A DNA stretch of 57,110 bases from an uncultured Cyclobacteriaceae bacterium (lineage in GTDB: Bacteria > Bacteroidota > Bacteroidia > Cytophagales > Cyclobacteriaceae): positions 1 through 57,110 of the forward strand of contig CANLOE010000035.1 of assembly GCA_947492745.1 (NCBI GenBank). Direction: 5' to 3'. Shown here in pieces: positions 50,501 to 54,690 of the stretch (the stretch's first letter is position 1; each line of letters starts with the position of its first letter). The notes below the pieces were generated by a model that was not told the origin of the DNA, ran no database searches, and saw only the letters and a list, made by a program, of their open reading frames with translations. A program made the position numbers and the translations under genes.

Positions 50501-50974
50501 ACCTGGATTGGTCAGTGTGATGACGATGGTCTCGTCCCCTTCCACAGTGATGTCATCCGTTATGGGGATATCGATGGTCGTGGAGATAAAGTTGGCCGGG
50601 ATGGTCACCGTACCGTTACCCAACACATAATCGTTTCCGTCCGTCGCTGTACCCGAAAGGGTGTAGTCCACCGTGGTAGGGTTGACGGGGTCGACTTCGG
50701 AGGGGCTGATGTCCACAAAGACCGCTACGGTACCTGCCCCTTCAGAGAAACCGGAAGTTGCTGTATTGAAATATATCTCCCTGCCCATGAGCGTAGGAGC
50801 CATAAGGCCGTGTTTTGCTATGGACCCGTTCTTCTTCCCTACATCCTTGGGCAACTCATATGCCGACCTTAGGCCTTCTCCCAAAGGGAGGTGACCACCG
50901 AATACCTTAGTGTATCCGCTAAGAATAAAAATGAAAATCACACTAATAGGAATGAACCGAAAACAAATCCTCAT
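32510..50974 (-). CDS. giant Calx-beta/LamG surface protein with T9SS type A sorting domain
   Basis: 6154 residues in one open frame. Signal peptide MRICFRFIPISVIFIFILSG. The body alternates two domain types: 20 Calx-beta domains (motifs such as VDYTLSGTATDGNDYVLGNGTVTIPAG and DIETNETIVLTLSNP, ending DNDN), which bind calcium, and eight LamG-like units opening with GPGGVGD, then WLRADQ, WSDRSGNGNDA, RFDD, DMAEVIVYNRALNETQRIIVENYLAAKY, GHGEDVAGIGQ, REWRIDKT and GDYVTFA. Two Calx-beta domains precede unit 1; one, two and then five times three lie between the later units. After unit 8 come a beta-rich region (~5500-5950) and a type A T9SS sorting domain (VYPNPNDGTRFHVLVEG ... VIVR). It is a secreted, probably adhesive cell-surface protein; ligand unknown. 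Confidence 0.95.
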   Translation of the reverse strand: MRICFRFIPISVIFIFILSGYTKVFGGHLPLGEGLRSAYELPKDVGKKNGSIAKHGLMAPTLMGREIYFNTATSGFSEGAGTVAVFVDISPSEVDPVNPTTVDYTLSGTATDGNDYVLGNGTVTIPANFISTTIDIPITDDITVEGDETIVITLTNPGNAVLSGTEPIVHTLTLVDNDNAEIQFSTSSYVGTEAIPNVPVSVVLSNPITTDVSVDYTLSGTATGGGSDYILSDGTLTVPAEQLSGTITIAVIEDIDMETNETIVLTLSNPSAGLTLGTTTVFTYTLVDNDLSMGYQGPGGVGALDGSSHLKSWFSAEDGLTVDGSGRVSGWSNQAGIGQLDLLASGADRPTLISGGLNGKAALSFDGSNELISTNTLSTDYFPVDETTVFVVSRADDLSQSASSYGTTPLTADRFSASLPINATYAFEQGECCGAEARLSGTYASAGAGAGTYDIWSYSAGSDQGRSVYLNNSLLQNVAGTSSYGSHSSQRFRLGSNLQGDIAEMIIFTEKINETRRILVDNYLAAKYNLTLGSNDFFRFDSGNGDGLAGIGQFAADDSHTDAASASILRVNNAQDLDIGEYLLFGHNGEAMIWTADDVPNARTQRLERAWRFDETGEVGDVDLILAPSSLPAIPLGFSGYTLLVDDDGNFANGGTTEYPMLPSGSDYLISAVDIEAGDFVGIAVIAAQVEFAITTNSISETVSDIDIEVTLSNVLATDAEVIFSVDASSTASGAGVDYTLSAVSPLTIPAGSQTININLLINNDTDIEPIETIIINIDGATNADVGTNNSYTLTITDNDGILDGFAGPAGVGDPSSNPMWVKADGLAGFADNDPVGTWTDDSGNGTSFLQTDPAETPLYRTNVINGLPVVRFDGSDELTGPNILSGTTGRSIFIVGKVNINTAVSGFLELNKGREGGFGASYLVRGEVAVRPFGNITYNQSMGTSNFRLLSVQNADGDSIADIRAFLEGVELGVNSTLNAYINTLPGETMIGGYSDTDLELNGDIAEIIVFSQELNEAQKIIVENYLAAKYDLDISASGNVRYTFEASHSHDVAGIGRENAANEHGGAQSAKLFRISDAGNLVDGAYLMFGHDGGDATLWTSTEIAAANVQRIAREWRIDKSGTDLGTTTLSLDPAILPTLPSGFASYEIWVDSDGDFASGALRYPLVFNGTDYSVSGVDLSDGDYVTFATTQPPVTPELQFTQVVSSGEESNGTVAIEVSLSSSSLNDITFDYTFNGAGTATNPDDYTTVGATVTIPAGNLSADIMLTIVDDLDEEGSESIIIDLSSPTNATLGANVQHTYTINESDPLTNIAFATAASAGSEGNSPITIEVRLSEVLGVDATVDYAITGGTAANGAGLDYELPSGTLTIPAGDLTANITAFINDDSDLELPETFILEISNPTGVVLGANTTLTYTIFDNDDDGFVGPGGVGNASSNTLWLRADQTGFAYADGDNVSEWSDRSGNSHHAQNTEVIRQPDFIASGLNGKPVLRFDDNGGTNGDFLGANVSLGISGSGAATVYFVANATNTGEDAAVYIGRTTGGSGRVRYYGIEGNHTVRFDNGNQRFVDGFGVGEWKIGGFRNNDGDNYGAYEGFVNGQAQTIASTSNGTRVPNTIDELYAIGADVARTTSNRFFNGDMAEAIVFNRALNDAQRIIVENYLAAKYAIDISASGNDIYAYEGSHGEDVAGIGRIDAANLHTAAQSAGIMKISNADNLIDNSYLLFGHDGGDITAWTTTETPAADLQRIAREWRVDKSGTDLGTTSIALAFSALPTLPATFSEYVVWVDADGDFSSGAIQLPLAFNGSDYVVNTVDIPDGAFITFGVLSPKVQFVQMESSGDESNTIVGIAVELNSPISTDMTVDYTFDIAGTADNPADYTTSGGTLTIPAGTRTSDIALSIVNDTDIEPSETIRIDLSSPSVGALGAVSSHTYTIEDNDNTTLISFDRSTDVVDEAVGTFGPVIQINAVNVSDPVSVDYTITGGTATGGGIDYTLASGTATILAGNLSIPLDLEIIDDLLDEVDEDILIALSNPVNANLGTKTQFALTVQDNDNAPTVQFARSGLQNDESVTTAGIAVTLSSPSEKEVTVDYTLTGGTATGGGIDYTFANGTLTFSAGSTSENISVTVNEDADTETPETILLQLSAPSNATLGTTADFTYTIFDNDDIGSTGPGGVGDAANNSLWLRADQGAFPGSDGANVPTWSDRSGNGNDAANATPTRRPNYIADQLNGKPIVRFDDNNNSNGDFLGANTSLGISGAGAATVYFVAKNTRDNGSTGLSIGDAGSSAGLMRHYGLEYDLAVRFNNGNRIFDDGFTLDDWTIGGFRNQTGDAYGAYEGFVNGVTLSEISNGSATAIPNTSDDFFHIGADINSGGRYFEGDMAEVVVYNRALNETQRIIVENYLAAKYNLPITNDFYAYEAESGDDVAGIGQVSATDFHTAARSAGLFEIANPSAMEDGDYLLFGHDGADATTYTTTETPGTNLERIAREWRINKTNDVGTVTLSYHTDGISGTPSSGFTQYMAMVTNDGDFTNNVTFIPLSTMDNIIYSADNIALTEGGYISFAAVRPEVQFVLTESSGNESSTPVALQVALNYPMPNELTVAYTFSGSATAPADYTNTDGMLTLASGDVNATIDLDIIDDNEVETTETVVVELSSPSIGSIGTNMTHTYTIEDNDNIRTIAFEETNILGDESIDIPAPKIEINVIDNANPVSVDYTILGGTATGGGTDYTLISGTATVVPGQLSTTLDLTVIDDVLDEMDEDITIMLSNPINANLGANTTLTYTIMDNDDAPTVQFAQARLENEESITTATAEVTLSALSDNDVTVAYSVTGGTATGGGTDYTLADGVLTFAAGTDTQDIVLMINDDSDTEATEDISLQLSAPTHATLGTVSEFNYIIYDNDGIGSTGPGGVGDATDNSLWLSADSGTGAATNGDDVPTWEDRSGNNNNAANTTVAQTPNYITGELNGKPIIRFDDDNNANGDYLGANTSLGISGGGAATVYFVAKSTRDDAGTGLYIGDMAGTSNRIRHYGLEIAHAVRFNDGNRIFDDGFTINDWKIGGFRNTAGAGYGDFEGFVNGTTLNQTASTNPVSVPNTSDDLFYIGGDRSFGSRYFEGDIAEVVVYSRALNETQRIIVENYLAAKYALPITNDRYAYELGHGEDVAGIGQVGAADFHTAARSAGLFEVSAPNALDNGDYLLFGHDGADASAYVTTEVPGTNLERIAREWRIHKTNEVGTVNLSFHTDGTTAVPTAGFTNYIAMVTTDGDFTRNVTYISLSTMDNIVYSANNISLNEGDYVTFATIRPELQFALSESTGDESVTPVAIEVSLGYPVATDVTVDYDFNVSGTAGAPADYTTTSGTLTLASGSTSATMLLTIINDTEVEASETIVIDLSNPSLGTIGAQATHTYSIIDNDNPREVEFVTASAEGVEDESPVTATIRTSDVDMTNPITVDYAVTGGDATGGGVDYTLAAGTATIAPGNTSTFISIGIVDDILDEVDEELIVTLSNPINANLGSSTTFSYTIQDNDNPPSVQFASAASQGDESNTNVFIAVELSSPADNTITVDYTVTGGSATGGGTDYTLASGTLTFASGSVLENIALLVNDDILVELPEDITIELSAPTNTFLGARSAFTYTVYDNDEIGSTGPGGVGNAIANSLWLRSDKDFVLGGANEVLSWNDFSGNTHNGQALISGQEPEFVDSELNGKPIVRFNDNGGTNGDYLRGDVSLGISGAGASTVFIVAKSTINAGQDNVGLYLGDEARTAGAQRRYGIESDLSIRFGNGNRLFDDGFDLDEWTIGAYRNGSSDTYGDFEGFVDGVTLGEISNSNPTSVPNTIDDLYYIGTDIDMSTDNNNYFGGDMAEVIAYNRAINETQRILVENYLAAKYALPIANDFYAHELNHGEDVAGIGQVASGDFHTAARSAGLFSLANPNALEDGDYLLFGHNGSSSDTYTATEVPGDNLERIAREWRISKTNEVGKVTLTYHTDGTTATPSAGFTQYVAMITNDGDFTNGVTFIPLGSMDNIAFSAENVSLSDGDYVTFAAIAAQVAFSSATSNGLEDISPAEVEVALNFPLSFEVTFDVAQTGGTATEASDYTFTDGNFTIPAGTTTAQVPILPIDDFEVEVDETVVLELSNIVGAVAGAETVNTFTINDDDVFIKADFALTVATGAENLTPATVDVNLSNPSTLDTEVYYEITGGTAVDGGEDYDLTSGTLSYTAGDVTETLSIPITDDLLNEDDETIEISLTGGNGVTIGTATTFTYTIQDNDLEPTIAFEEASISGSETFQTVDVIVTLSNPSSKSISVNYALTGGTATDDTDFVFSDGLIVIPPGSTRDSLRFTVIDDTDFESDEDIVLSLSSPVNAGLGTNVDLTYTILDNDGLGFEGAGGVADLETQTAMWLKSTKAMGNTDGTFMNVWPDISKNGNDATQTGDQRPTFFDNASSNWNERPVVQFDNGFDQRLGVADSRDINIGGPYDKKTILVAFRTSADVTTRQVIYEEGGGVRGLNIYLDAGQLYIGGYNQRDDDAGQTTPWPLTGFISSVNTPVNPNSNYYAMLQFDFDTTAVLGFNGEVSGYLNGDFLGVLPDAGRLFNHPDNIGVGGLEGGTIFHDGPSGGSGRSFTGNIGEVIVNNIVYNDAQRRIVNNYFGNKYNITVADDMYDHQDTHGWEIIGIGREDLTNSHAKAKGCGVVTLENPTSLDDGDYLLIGHDNGSINEVIPGDNQGWVNSEVPNDDPNILRVSREWRADEIGDIGRLDITLNTADLDPIPFGFGTAVYAFLMDDDGDFSEGATVTEMAVLGSDFVLTGVDLTGDKYFTFALINPAVQFDVAAGNGPETVSPIGISASLNYIPSTDFTVDYGVTGGTATATDDFVLADGTLVIPAGTTTADIDLTIVNDTEVELDETVIIGLSNPDVGAIIGVNGTHTYTINDDDNSRNIQFTANSANGDEAVTSVTLEVTLNTTDAVNVSTVDYTVTGGSAIEGTDFVLATGTVNIPAGDLTNTFNIAITDDLLDEDDETIEVTLSNPVNANLGAGTGFVYTIFDNDAMPSVQFATTSGNGSESFSPLDLGIELSSASGKDIVLSYEVSGATAINGGIDFTLATPGTLTIPAGSETDSLRFSVFNDQIEEVDETIEITITGADFASLGANTTYTVTIIDDDGLGILGPGGVGDDGDYSTWLKSENAVYNDAGITLASDNDAVVRWDDVSGNDLNLDTLVTGSEARYRDAMSAAAVNGRPVLVFDGTSSILEFPGSNLLNSGGPFTKKTIVMAFQAGADVTTRQAIFQQGGGTRGILMYIEAGNLYYGIYNNTDDGDGTTPYNSIEVSTGITPNEVVYAVLEYDFDNTSISGYKNGALVGTQTGVGRLFSHNNTKIGGNVDRARFAGSSSDANNEFFEGSIMEFLSFNVLWNDAQRKLSNNYFAAKYGIAIADDIYDYQATHDDEVFGIGREDATNSHVVAQGSGLLRFDNPTDLDNGDFILSGHDRGDITTWSTTESPIAPFIERVEREWIIDEEGDIGTIRIAVDTTRFASPNAGFDVFFMLVDTDGDGDFTDNNVDFVKLDNRFGNFLRAEYDFKAGDVYTFAAAKNVSINNGNWDDPATWLINVPGPTETVTVLDDVVLIADVSVGGVTVESGGNLNLDTHVLTLTEGSLEVSGTGVFEAATGTVNYSGANIACVQPLTYYNLTVSGGVKTLCGDIVVLNDLVLTGNPTLDTDGANDYNIELYGNWNSSTAASFNVNQGTVTFAGTEEQNIDKEGNTEVFYNLVIDKASNKVNMIDGDVQVVEQLILNNGLLNIGAFDLMVENTAASAIVNGSTASYIQADATGNVVWKVVNATTYAFPLGDAVEYTPFAVTLNNGNFASSSLTMNLKDVRHPALRLEETNNYITRYWTLNPTGILNPDYNVEYTYADSDIVGDEGTYLGGKYDGTFPFTIGPAVDVASNTVTWPGLTSFSDFTAAGIKVLPIQLIRFAGELVDEQVALEWATASEEDNDFFTIERSADGIHFEVLDTLQGAGNSSRTLIYDYRDENPLIGNNYYRLKQTDYNGKFAYVGIILVQNVSDYPLQLEVYPNPNDGTRFHVLVEGVVNEQAVDLELMDMLGKPLYSGNLSGTRAGRALAIIEPLRPMTPGVYILKINTLGETKIQRVIVR
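35455..50085 (-). repeat. eight tandem LamG-like units in the giant gene
   Basis: The unit start (GPGGVG or a variant such as GAGGVA) falls near 50085, 48555, 46690, 44455, 42240, 40020, 37795 and 35455. The spacing rises from about 1.5 and 1.9 kb at the N-terminal side to a steady ~2.2 kb, which follows from one, two and then three Calx-beta domains per unit. Units 4-6 are the most alike. Positions are approximate. Confidence 0.85.
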
Positions 50975-52061
50975 GACCTGAAAAAATTAAAGTAACCTTT
51001 AAGCGTTGAAGCTTAAATGAATAATTGAAACGAAATACTTAAAAAATCTATCCTGAGTAAAAAAATCCGTTCTGTTGAGAAAGGACTCAGAATCCACTGT
51101 GATCGATGGAAAAACACCGCACACATCACATCAGTCAACCATTAATAACAATAAAACCTACATAAGTAACCTACTGAGGCATCAATCACGATTAATATGG
51201 TAAAAATTGAACTTAGCAATTAAAAAATTGAACCTTTAACCGTTGACTTATACTACAAATGTACTAAATATCCTTAGATACGATCGACATTATACTATCA
51301 ATGCATGGAATAGATCGATGGGCAGACCTCTTACCTCTACAAGTAATATATATATATTCAGCATATTAGCTGATTAATAATAAGCATTTTTCTATTTAAA
51401 GTCAAAGTAGCGATTTTTTTTTGCCAGTGGAGTTTTTCCTAATTATTGTAAAATAGGCCCCTATTGTTGGGGCTGTGTAACTTCAGTAACGTTTTTATCA
51501 CTTTTTCCATAAACTACGTGTTCGGTATCTTGCTGGTTCTTTGTGCATTTCAACGAATTACGATGACCTCCGAACCCTCTTTTGCTACGGTTATCTTTCT
51601 TACGCCATTCATGAAAAAATACAATAATCTGCATATCAGTAAGTTAAGTGAAAATCATTCAAAATGAGTCGTAAATCTTAAGAATGTATTGCTGTTCTAT
51701 GACGAGCAGTAAACCGGAAGGTATAGTAGACAAAAAGCACTTACATAAGTATTTGCATATTAAATATTACAATTAATATTTTTTCAATTATATGATTGTT
51801 CATTGATTATTACTCTGCGTGCAAAAAATCAAAATTTGCTCTTTTTGACAAAAAACCTACATGCTCTATTTGGGCAAATTTTGCTTTGAATCCTATTTCC
51901 TTACTGTTTCGTTTTGTTCTCCGAATGAAAATCCAGCTTCCGGCTTTACGTTTTATGGCCTTATCCATTCTATTTTCGTCTCGGCCCCATCCAGGTCCAT
52001 GGCTTTATCCATACCTCGCCTAGACCTATGCCATTACTTTCTACAATCAAATAGAGGTATC
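50975..52061. other. AT-rich intergenic region upstream of the giant gene
   Basis: More than 1 kb without a convincing gene. It holds the probable promoter of the giant gene at 51256-51263 and possible long leader sequence. Short frames at 51464-51667 and 51796-52082 have no signal, motif or plausible composition. Confidence 0.5.
51256..51263 (-). promoter_or_regulatory. possible promoter -7 box of the giant gene
   Basis: On the minus strand this reads TACATTTG, fitting TAnnTTTG. No clear TTG is found at the -33 distance. It would give a leader of about 275 bases before the start codon at 50974. Confidence 0.4.
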
Positions 52062-52225
52062 TTATACAAACTTAGCTTTTAAAATCGCCTATCTTCCTGT
52101 TCTTTTTGCTTCACTCTGCATTGACAATCCTCGGGATAGCGTTGCTATCACTGCGGTTCTCGCCTTGATTGAAAAAAAATGACCCGAGGAATCTTATACG
52201 ACAGTTGAAACCCAAATCTGTATTA
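52062..52225 (+). repeat. palindromic interspersed element, family B, copy 3
   Basis: Starts TTATACAAACTTAGC, centre GGGATAGCGTTGCTATC, ends AAATCTGTATTA. It is in the same orientation as copy 1 and differs from it at scattered bases. It lies 97 bp left of the transposase remnant. Confidence 0.85.
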
Positions 52226-52322
52226 GCTATAGGTTATCCTAAAAAGAGGGTCTTTCCGGCCTTGGAGTGTCTACCTTTGTCAGGATAAAATAGTTAAGTC
52301 CGTAATTGTTGATATTGTAATT

Positions 52323-52943
52323 ATGGTAAGGAAGAAATATGGAAATGAGTTTAAAGTGACGATGGTAGAGTTGACCAACTCTGGTCAATCAATAAAAGAA
52401 GTTAGTGAAGAATACGGATCAAACAACTCAATGTTAAGGAGGTGAAGGAGGTAATACACCTCTAAATCCAGTGACTTCACCAAGAAAAAGGAACTTACAG
52501 AAGAAGAACAAGAGATCAAGCGTTTAAAGAAAGAGCTAAGGGAAGTTCAAATAGAGCGGGGTATCTTAAAAAAAGGCAGTGGGCATCTTCTCTCTGAGCG
52601 ACAGGTAAGGTATCGGTTTATTGAGGACAATAACAATGTTCTGCCTGTTGAGAAGATGTGCAAATATATGAAAGTGGGCAGGAACTCCTATTACCACTGG
52701 TCGGTCAATAAAGATTTAGTAAAAGCACCTAATAACAAAGAACTTAAAGAAAAGATCAGGGCATTGTTTTATAAGAACAGGGCCGTCCATGGTTCTGCCC
52801 GTATCCAAAAAATGCCTGAAAGGGAAGGTCGGTTTTATGCAAGGAGCTATATGGCAAGATTGATGGGACTGCGAAGTATATTGAAAAAGGGGTTTGTGTC
52901 CACAACCGGCTCAGACCATAATTGCAAAACTGCGGAAAATGTA
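52323..52943 (+). mobile_element. remnant of an IS3-family transposase (orfA/orfB)
   Basis: From an ATG at 52323 the frame reads MVRKKYGNEFKVTMVELTNS and SIKEVSEEYGSNNSMLRR, an IS3-type OrfA helix-turn-helix, then two stop codons (52443 and 52452) where a Trp and a Glu/Arg stretch would be. The same frame continues with TEEEQEIKRLKKELREVQIERGILKKGSGHLLS and then the start of OrfB (VEKMCKYMKVGRNSYYHW, ARIQKMPEREGRFYARSYMARLMGLRSILKK, DHNCKTAENVLN). It breaks off where the family A element starts at 52944, before the DDE catalytic domain. No inverted ends of the IS were found. Not functional. Confidence 0.85.
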
Positions 52944-53117
52944 TTGAACCCGGATCATGCATTGAAAAATCTACTGCTGATCTAAATAGCTGCAAACCGG
53001 TCGTTGCACTACGTTTTTTGATTTCACCATAGTGGTGCTATGCTAAATCCAATACCCCCCTGATTTATGGACATGTAAACCCTCGTTACGAAGTTCCAGC
53101 GCATGCCCCGGGTTGAA
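52944..53117. repeat. palindromic interspersed element, family A, compact copy
   Basis: 174 bp with inverted ends TTGAACCCGGATCATGC and GCATGCCCCGGGTTGAA and centre CACCATAGTGGTGCTATG. It is the shortest complete copy and sits inside or at the cut end of the transposase remnant. Confidence 0.85.
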
Positions 53118-53239
53118 GAGAGACTTCACAAGCAACAGAATAGGGTTGAACTTTTTTGATGGCATAAGAAAATATGTTTCTGTCACGTATCGGTAACAAA
53201 AGTAAATTATCAATACCACATAAACAACACTTTTAATAA

Positions 53240-53270
53240 TTGTTTATCACCCATCATTAATTTACATTTG
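53240..53270 (+). promoter_or_regulatory. promoter of the XRE regulator gene
   Basis: TTG at 53240-53242, 20 bp, then TACATTTG at 53263-53270, matching the Bacteroidota -33/-7 pattern. It lies 36 bp before the ATG at 53306. The leader may also carry an operator, but no symmetrical site was seen. Confidence 0.75.
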
Positions 53271-53305
53271 CCAATAAACCACACAATAAGGGCTTTTTGG
53301 TACGT

Positions 53306-53653
53306 ATGAGTATAGATTTCAACAATAAAATGGTTCAGGTTCGGAAGGATAAAAACCTTTCCAGGGAGCAGCTTGGTAAACTTATCGGAACGTCGGGTGC
53401 TATCATTGGACGTTACGAACGGGGGGACATGAAGCCATCTATTGAGATTGCCGCAAGGATTGCCGAAGCCCTGGAAGTAAGCCTAGATTATCTGGTGGGG
53501 TCTTCTTCCGTGATCGTGAAGGATAAAAAAATGCTCTACCGTTTGGAACTCTTGGAGAAGATCCCCGAAGATGACCGCAATACCATTCTTAAAGTAGTGG
53601 ATTCCTACCTTAAGGAAGCACAGTCAAAGTCAACACAGGACAAACTGCAATAA
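53306..53653 (+). CDS. XRE-family helix-turn-helix regulator
   Basis: 115 residues. Residues ~8-62 are a standard HTH_3 domain (KMVQVRKDKNLSREQLGKLIGTSGAIIGRYERGDMKPSIEIAARIAEALEVSLDYLVG). The C-terminal ~50 residues (YRLELLEKIPEDDRNTILKVVDSYLKEAQSK) are a helix typical of such regulators in Bacteroidota and likely dimerise. A TTG start nine bases earlier is possible; the ATG fits better. It has its own promoter. It is followed directly by one of two ~105-bp direct repeats and then by a fragment of a related regulator. Its target is unknown, but the neighbouring toxin/immunity genes make phage- or mobile-element-type control plausible. Confidence 0.92.
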   Translation: MSIDFNNKMVQVRKDKNLSREQLGKLIGTSGAIIGRYERGDMKPSIEIAARIAEALEVSLDYLVGSSSVIVKDKKMLYRLELLEKIPEDDRNTILKVVDSYLKEAQSKSTQDKLQ

Positions 53654-53654
53654 C

Positions 53655-53759
53655 AAAAGCCCCATCCGTCTCCGGAAGGGGCCTCTGAATACTTCTCGCA
53701 AAACGCGTTCAAAACGCTGTGCACGTCCAATCCTCGTTACAAACGAGGACTAGGGGGGG
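53655..53759 (+). repeat. direct repeat 1 bordering the displaced toxin cassette
   Basis: AAAGCCCCATCCGTCTCCGG, GGAAGGGGC and TCGCAAAACGCGTTCAAAACGC, then CCTCGTTACAAACGAGGACTAGGGGGG. It contains two hairpins (GCCCC/GGGGC and CCTCGTT/AACGAGG). The copy at 55491-55602 has the same orientation. Confidence 0.85.
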
Positions 53760-53761
53760 TT

Positions 53762-53995
53762 ACCATTGACCAGATCGTTCATTTAGAAGGAGAAGTACCC
53801 TCAGAAGTAATATTTGAAGATAAGGCAGCTTCTGAACAGCTTAAATTGATCTCTCAGCTTAACGATAAGGACCGCTCGATTATAATGAGCATTATCGATA
53901 CCATGCTTACCAAACAAAAATTCAGCGATTTCTTTCAGAGAATATCAGTAAATGAAAAAACGCCCAAGTCTATGACTTGGGCGTTTTTTACCTAA
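53762..53995 (+). pseudogene. C-terminal fragment of an XRE-family regulator
   Basis: An open frame of 77 codons without start codon, beginning at the edge of direct repeat 1. It reads TIDQIVHLEGEVPSEVIFEDKAASEQLKLISQLNDKDRSIIMSIIDTMLTKQKFSDFFQR, the C-terminal helical half of Bacteroidota XRE regulators; it resembles, but is not a duplicate of, the tail of the intact regulator 100 bp upstream. The DNA-binding half is missing and replaced by the repeat. The last residues read through the terminator stem. Not translated unless a start exists in the repeat. Confidence 0.75.
53955..53989. terminator. bidirectional terminator between XRE fragment and immunity gene
   Basis: Stem CGCCCAAG/CTTGGGCG (53961-53968 with 53976-53983) with A-run before and T-run after, so it serves both strands. 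It lies at the end of the XRE fragment and 27 bp after the stop of the lipoprotein gene on the minus strand. Confidence 0.9.
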
Positions 53996-54015
53996 CGGCA
54001 CTGCACTGGTTGGGT

Positions 54016-54690
54016 TCAGATACTGTCCAGATCGACGGCGGGTTCCCCCACCTCGGGAGTGGCCCTTACAAGGGAATCGATGATCCTTTTCGATTCTTCC
54101 ATGTCAATTATGGATGGGCCATTATACAAGTCCAACAGAATGGAATCCCCTTTATCGACCTTCTGACTACCGTTGAAATAATCTATCTCAAAACCATCCG
54201 ACTTTGGGAACCTGAGATGGTGCCCCCCCGTCCGAACCTCTATTGCAAAATCACTGTCCAGATAATGGGAATAGTTGTCCTTCATCCTCATCAGGTAATC
54301 CCCTTTTGCCTCGAAGGAACCCCTGAGGACAAACCGTTTCCTTGTTCCGCCGGCAATGGCCGTATACCTCTCTTCTTCTTTAAGGTAAAAGGTGGTATCG
54401 GACAGGACCCATTTGATGGGGCCGGGGAGGGAATCGGGGAAACAGTGACCATCTCGGCCCGAGCTCCGGGGAAATACGACAACGGAGTCCTCACCGGTAT
54501 TGAATACACTCAGAACAAGGGATATATGGTCATAGTCACATCTATCGTAGAATTTTTTAAGCCTCAGTTCCGCCCCGACGACCTCGCCCTCAAGGAACCC
54601 ATTCTTTTTATCGATTGGGCCTATACAGTTCGTCATGCCAATAAATAAGGACAGCAGCATCAAGTTACTTAAAGACCTCTGGTTTCTCAT
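54016..54690 (-). CDS. lipoprotein, candidate immunity protein of the HExxH toxin
   Basis: 224 residues from the ATG at 54690; the frame goes on to 54723 but the shorter start places the signal MRNQRSLSNLMLLSLFIGMTNC directly, with Cys22 as lipidation site. The rest is a beta-rich domain without known motif. It overlaps the end of the toxin gene by 26 bases and follows it on the same strand, the usual order of a toxin and its immunity gene. A lipid-anchored immunity protein would fit a toxin acting in or through the periplasm. The immunity role is inferred from position only. Confidence 0.7.
   Translation of the reverse strand: MRNQRSLSNLMLLSLFIGMTNCIGPIDKKNGFLEGEVVGAELRLKKFYDRCDYDHISLVLSVFNTGEDSVVVFPRSSGRDGHCFPDSLPGPIKWVLSDTTFYLKEEERYTAIAGGTRKRFVLRGSFEAKGDYLMRMKDNYSHYLDSDFAIEVRTGGHHLRFPKSDGFEIDYFNGSQKVDKGDSILLDLYNGPSIIDMEESKRIIDSLVRATPEVGEPAVDLDSI

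Noticed and set aside
51464-52082. Small open frames in the AT-rich region
   Set aside because: No start context, signal peptide, motif or plausible residue composition.
53977-54648. Plus-strand open frame of 223 codons over the immunity lipoprotein gene
   Set aside because: It starts in the terminator stem and is antisense to a gene with a clear lipoprotein signal and toxin/immunity context.
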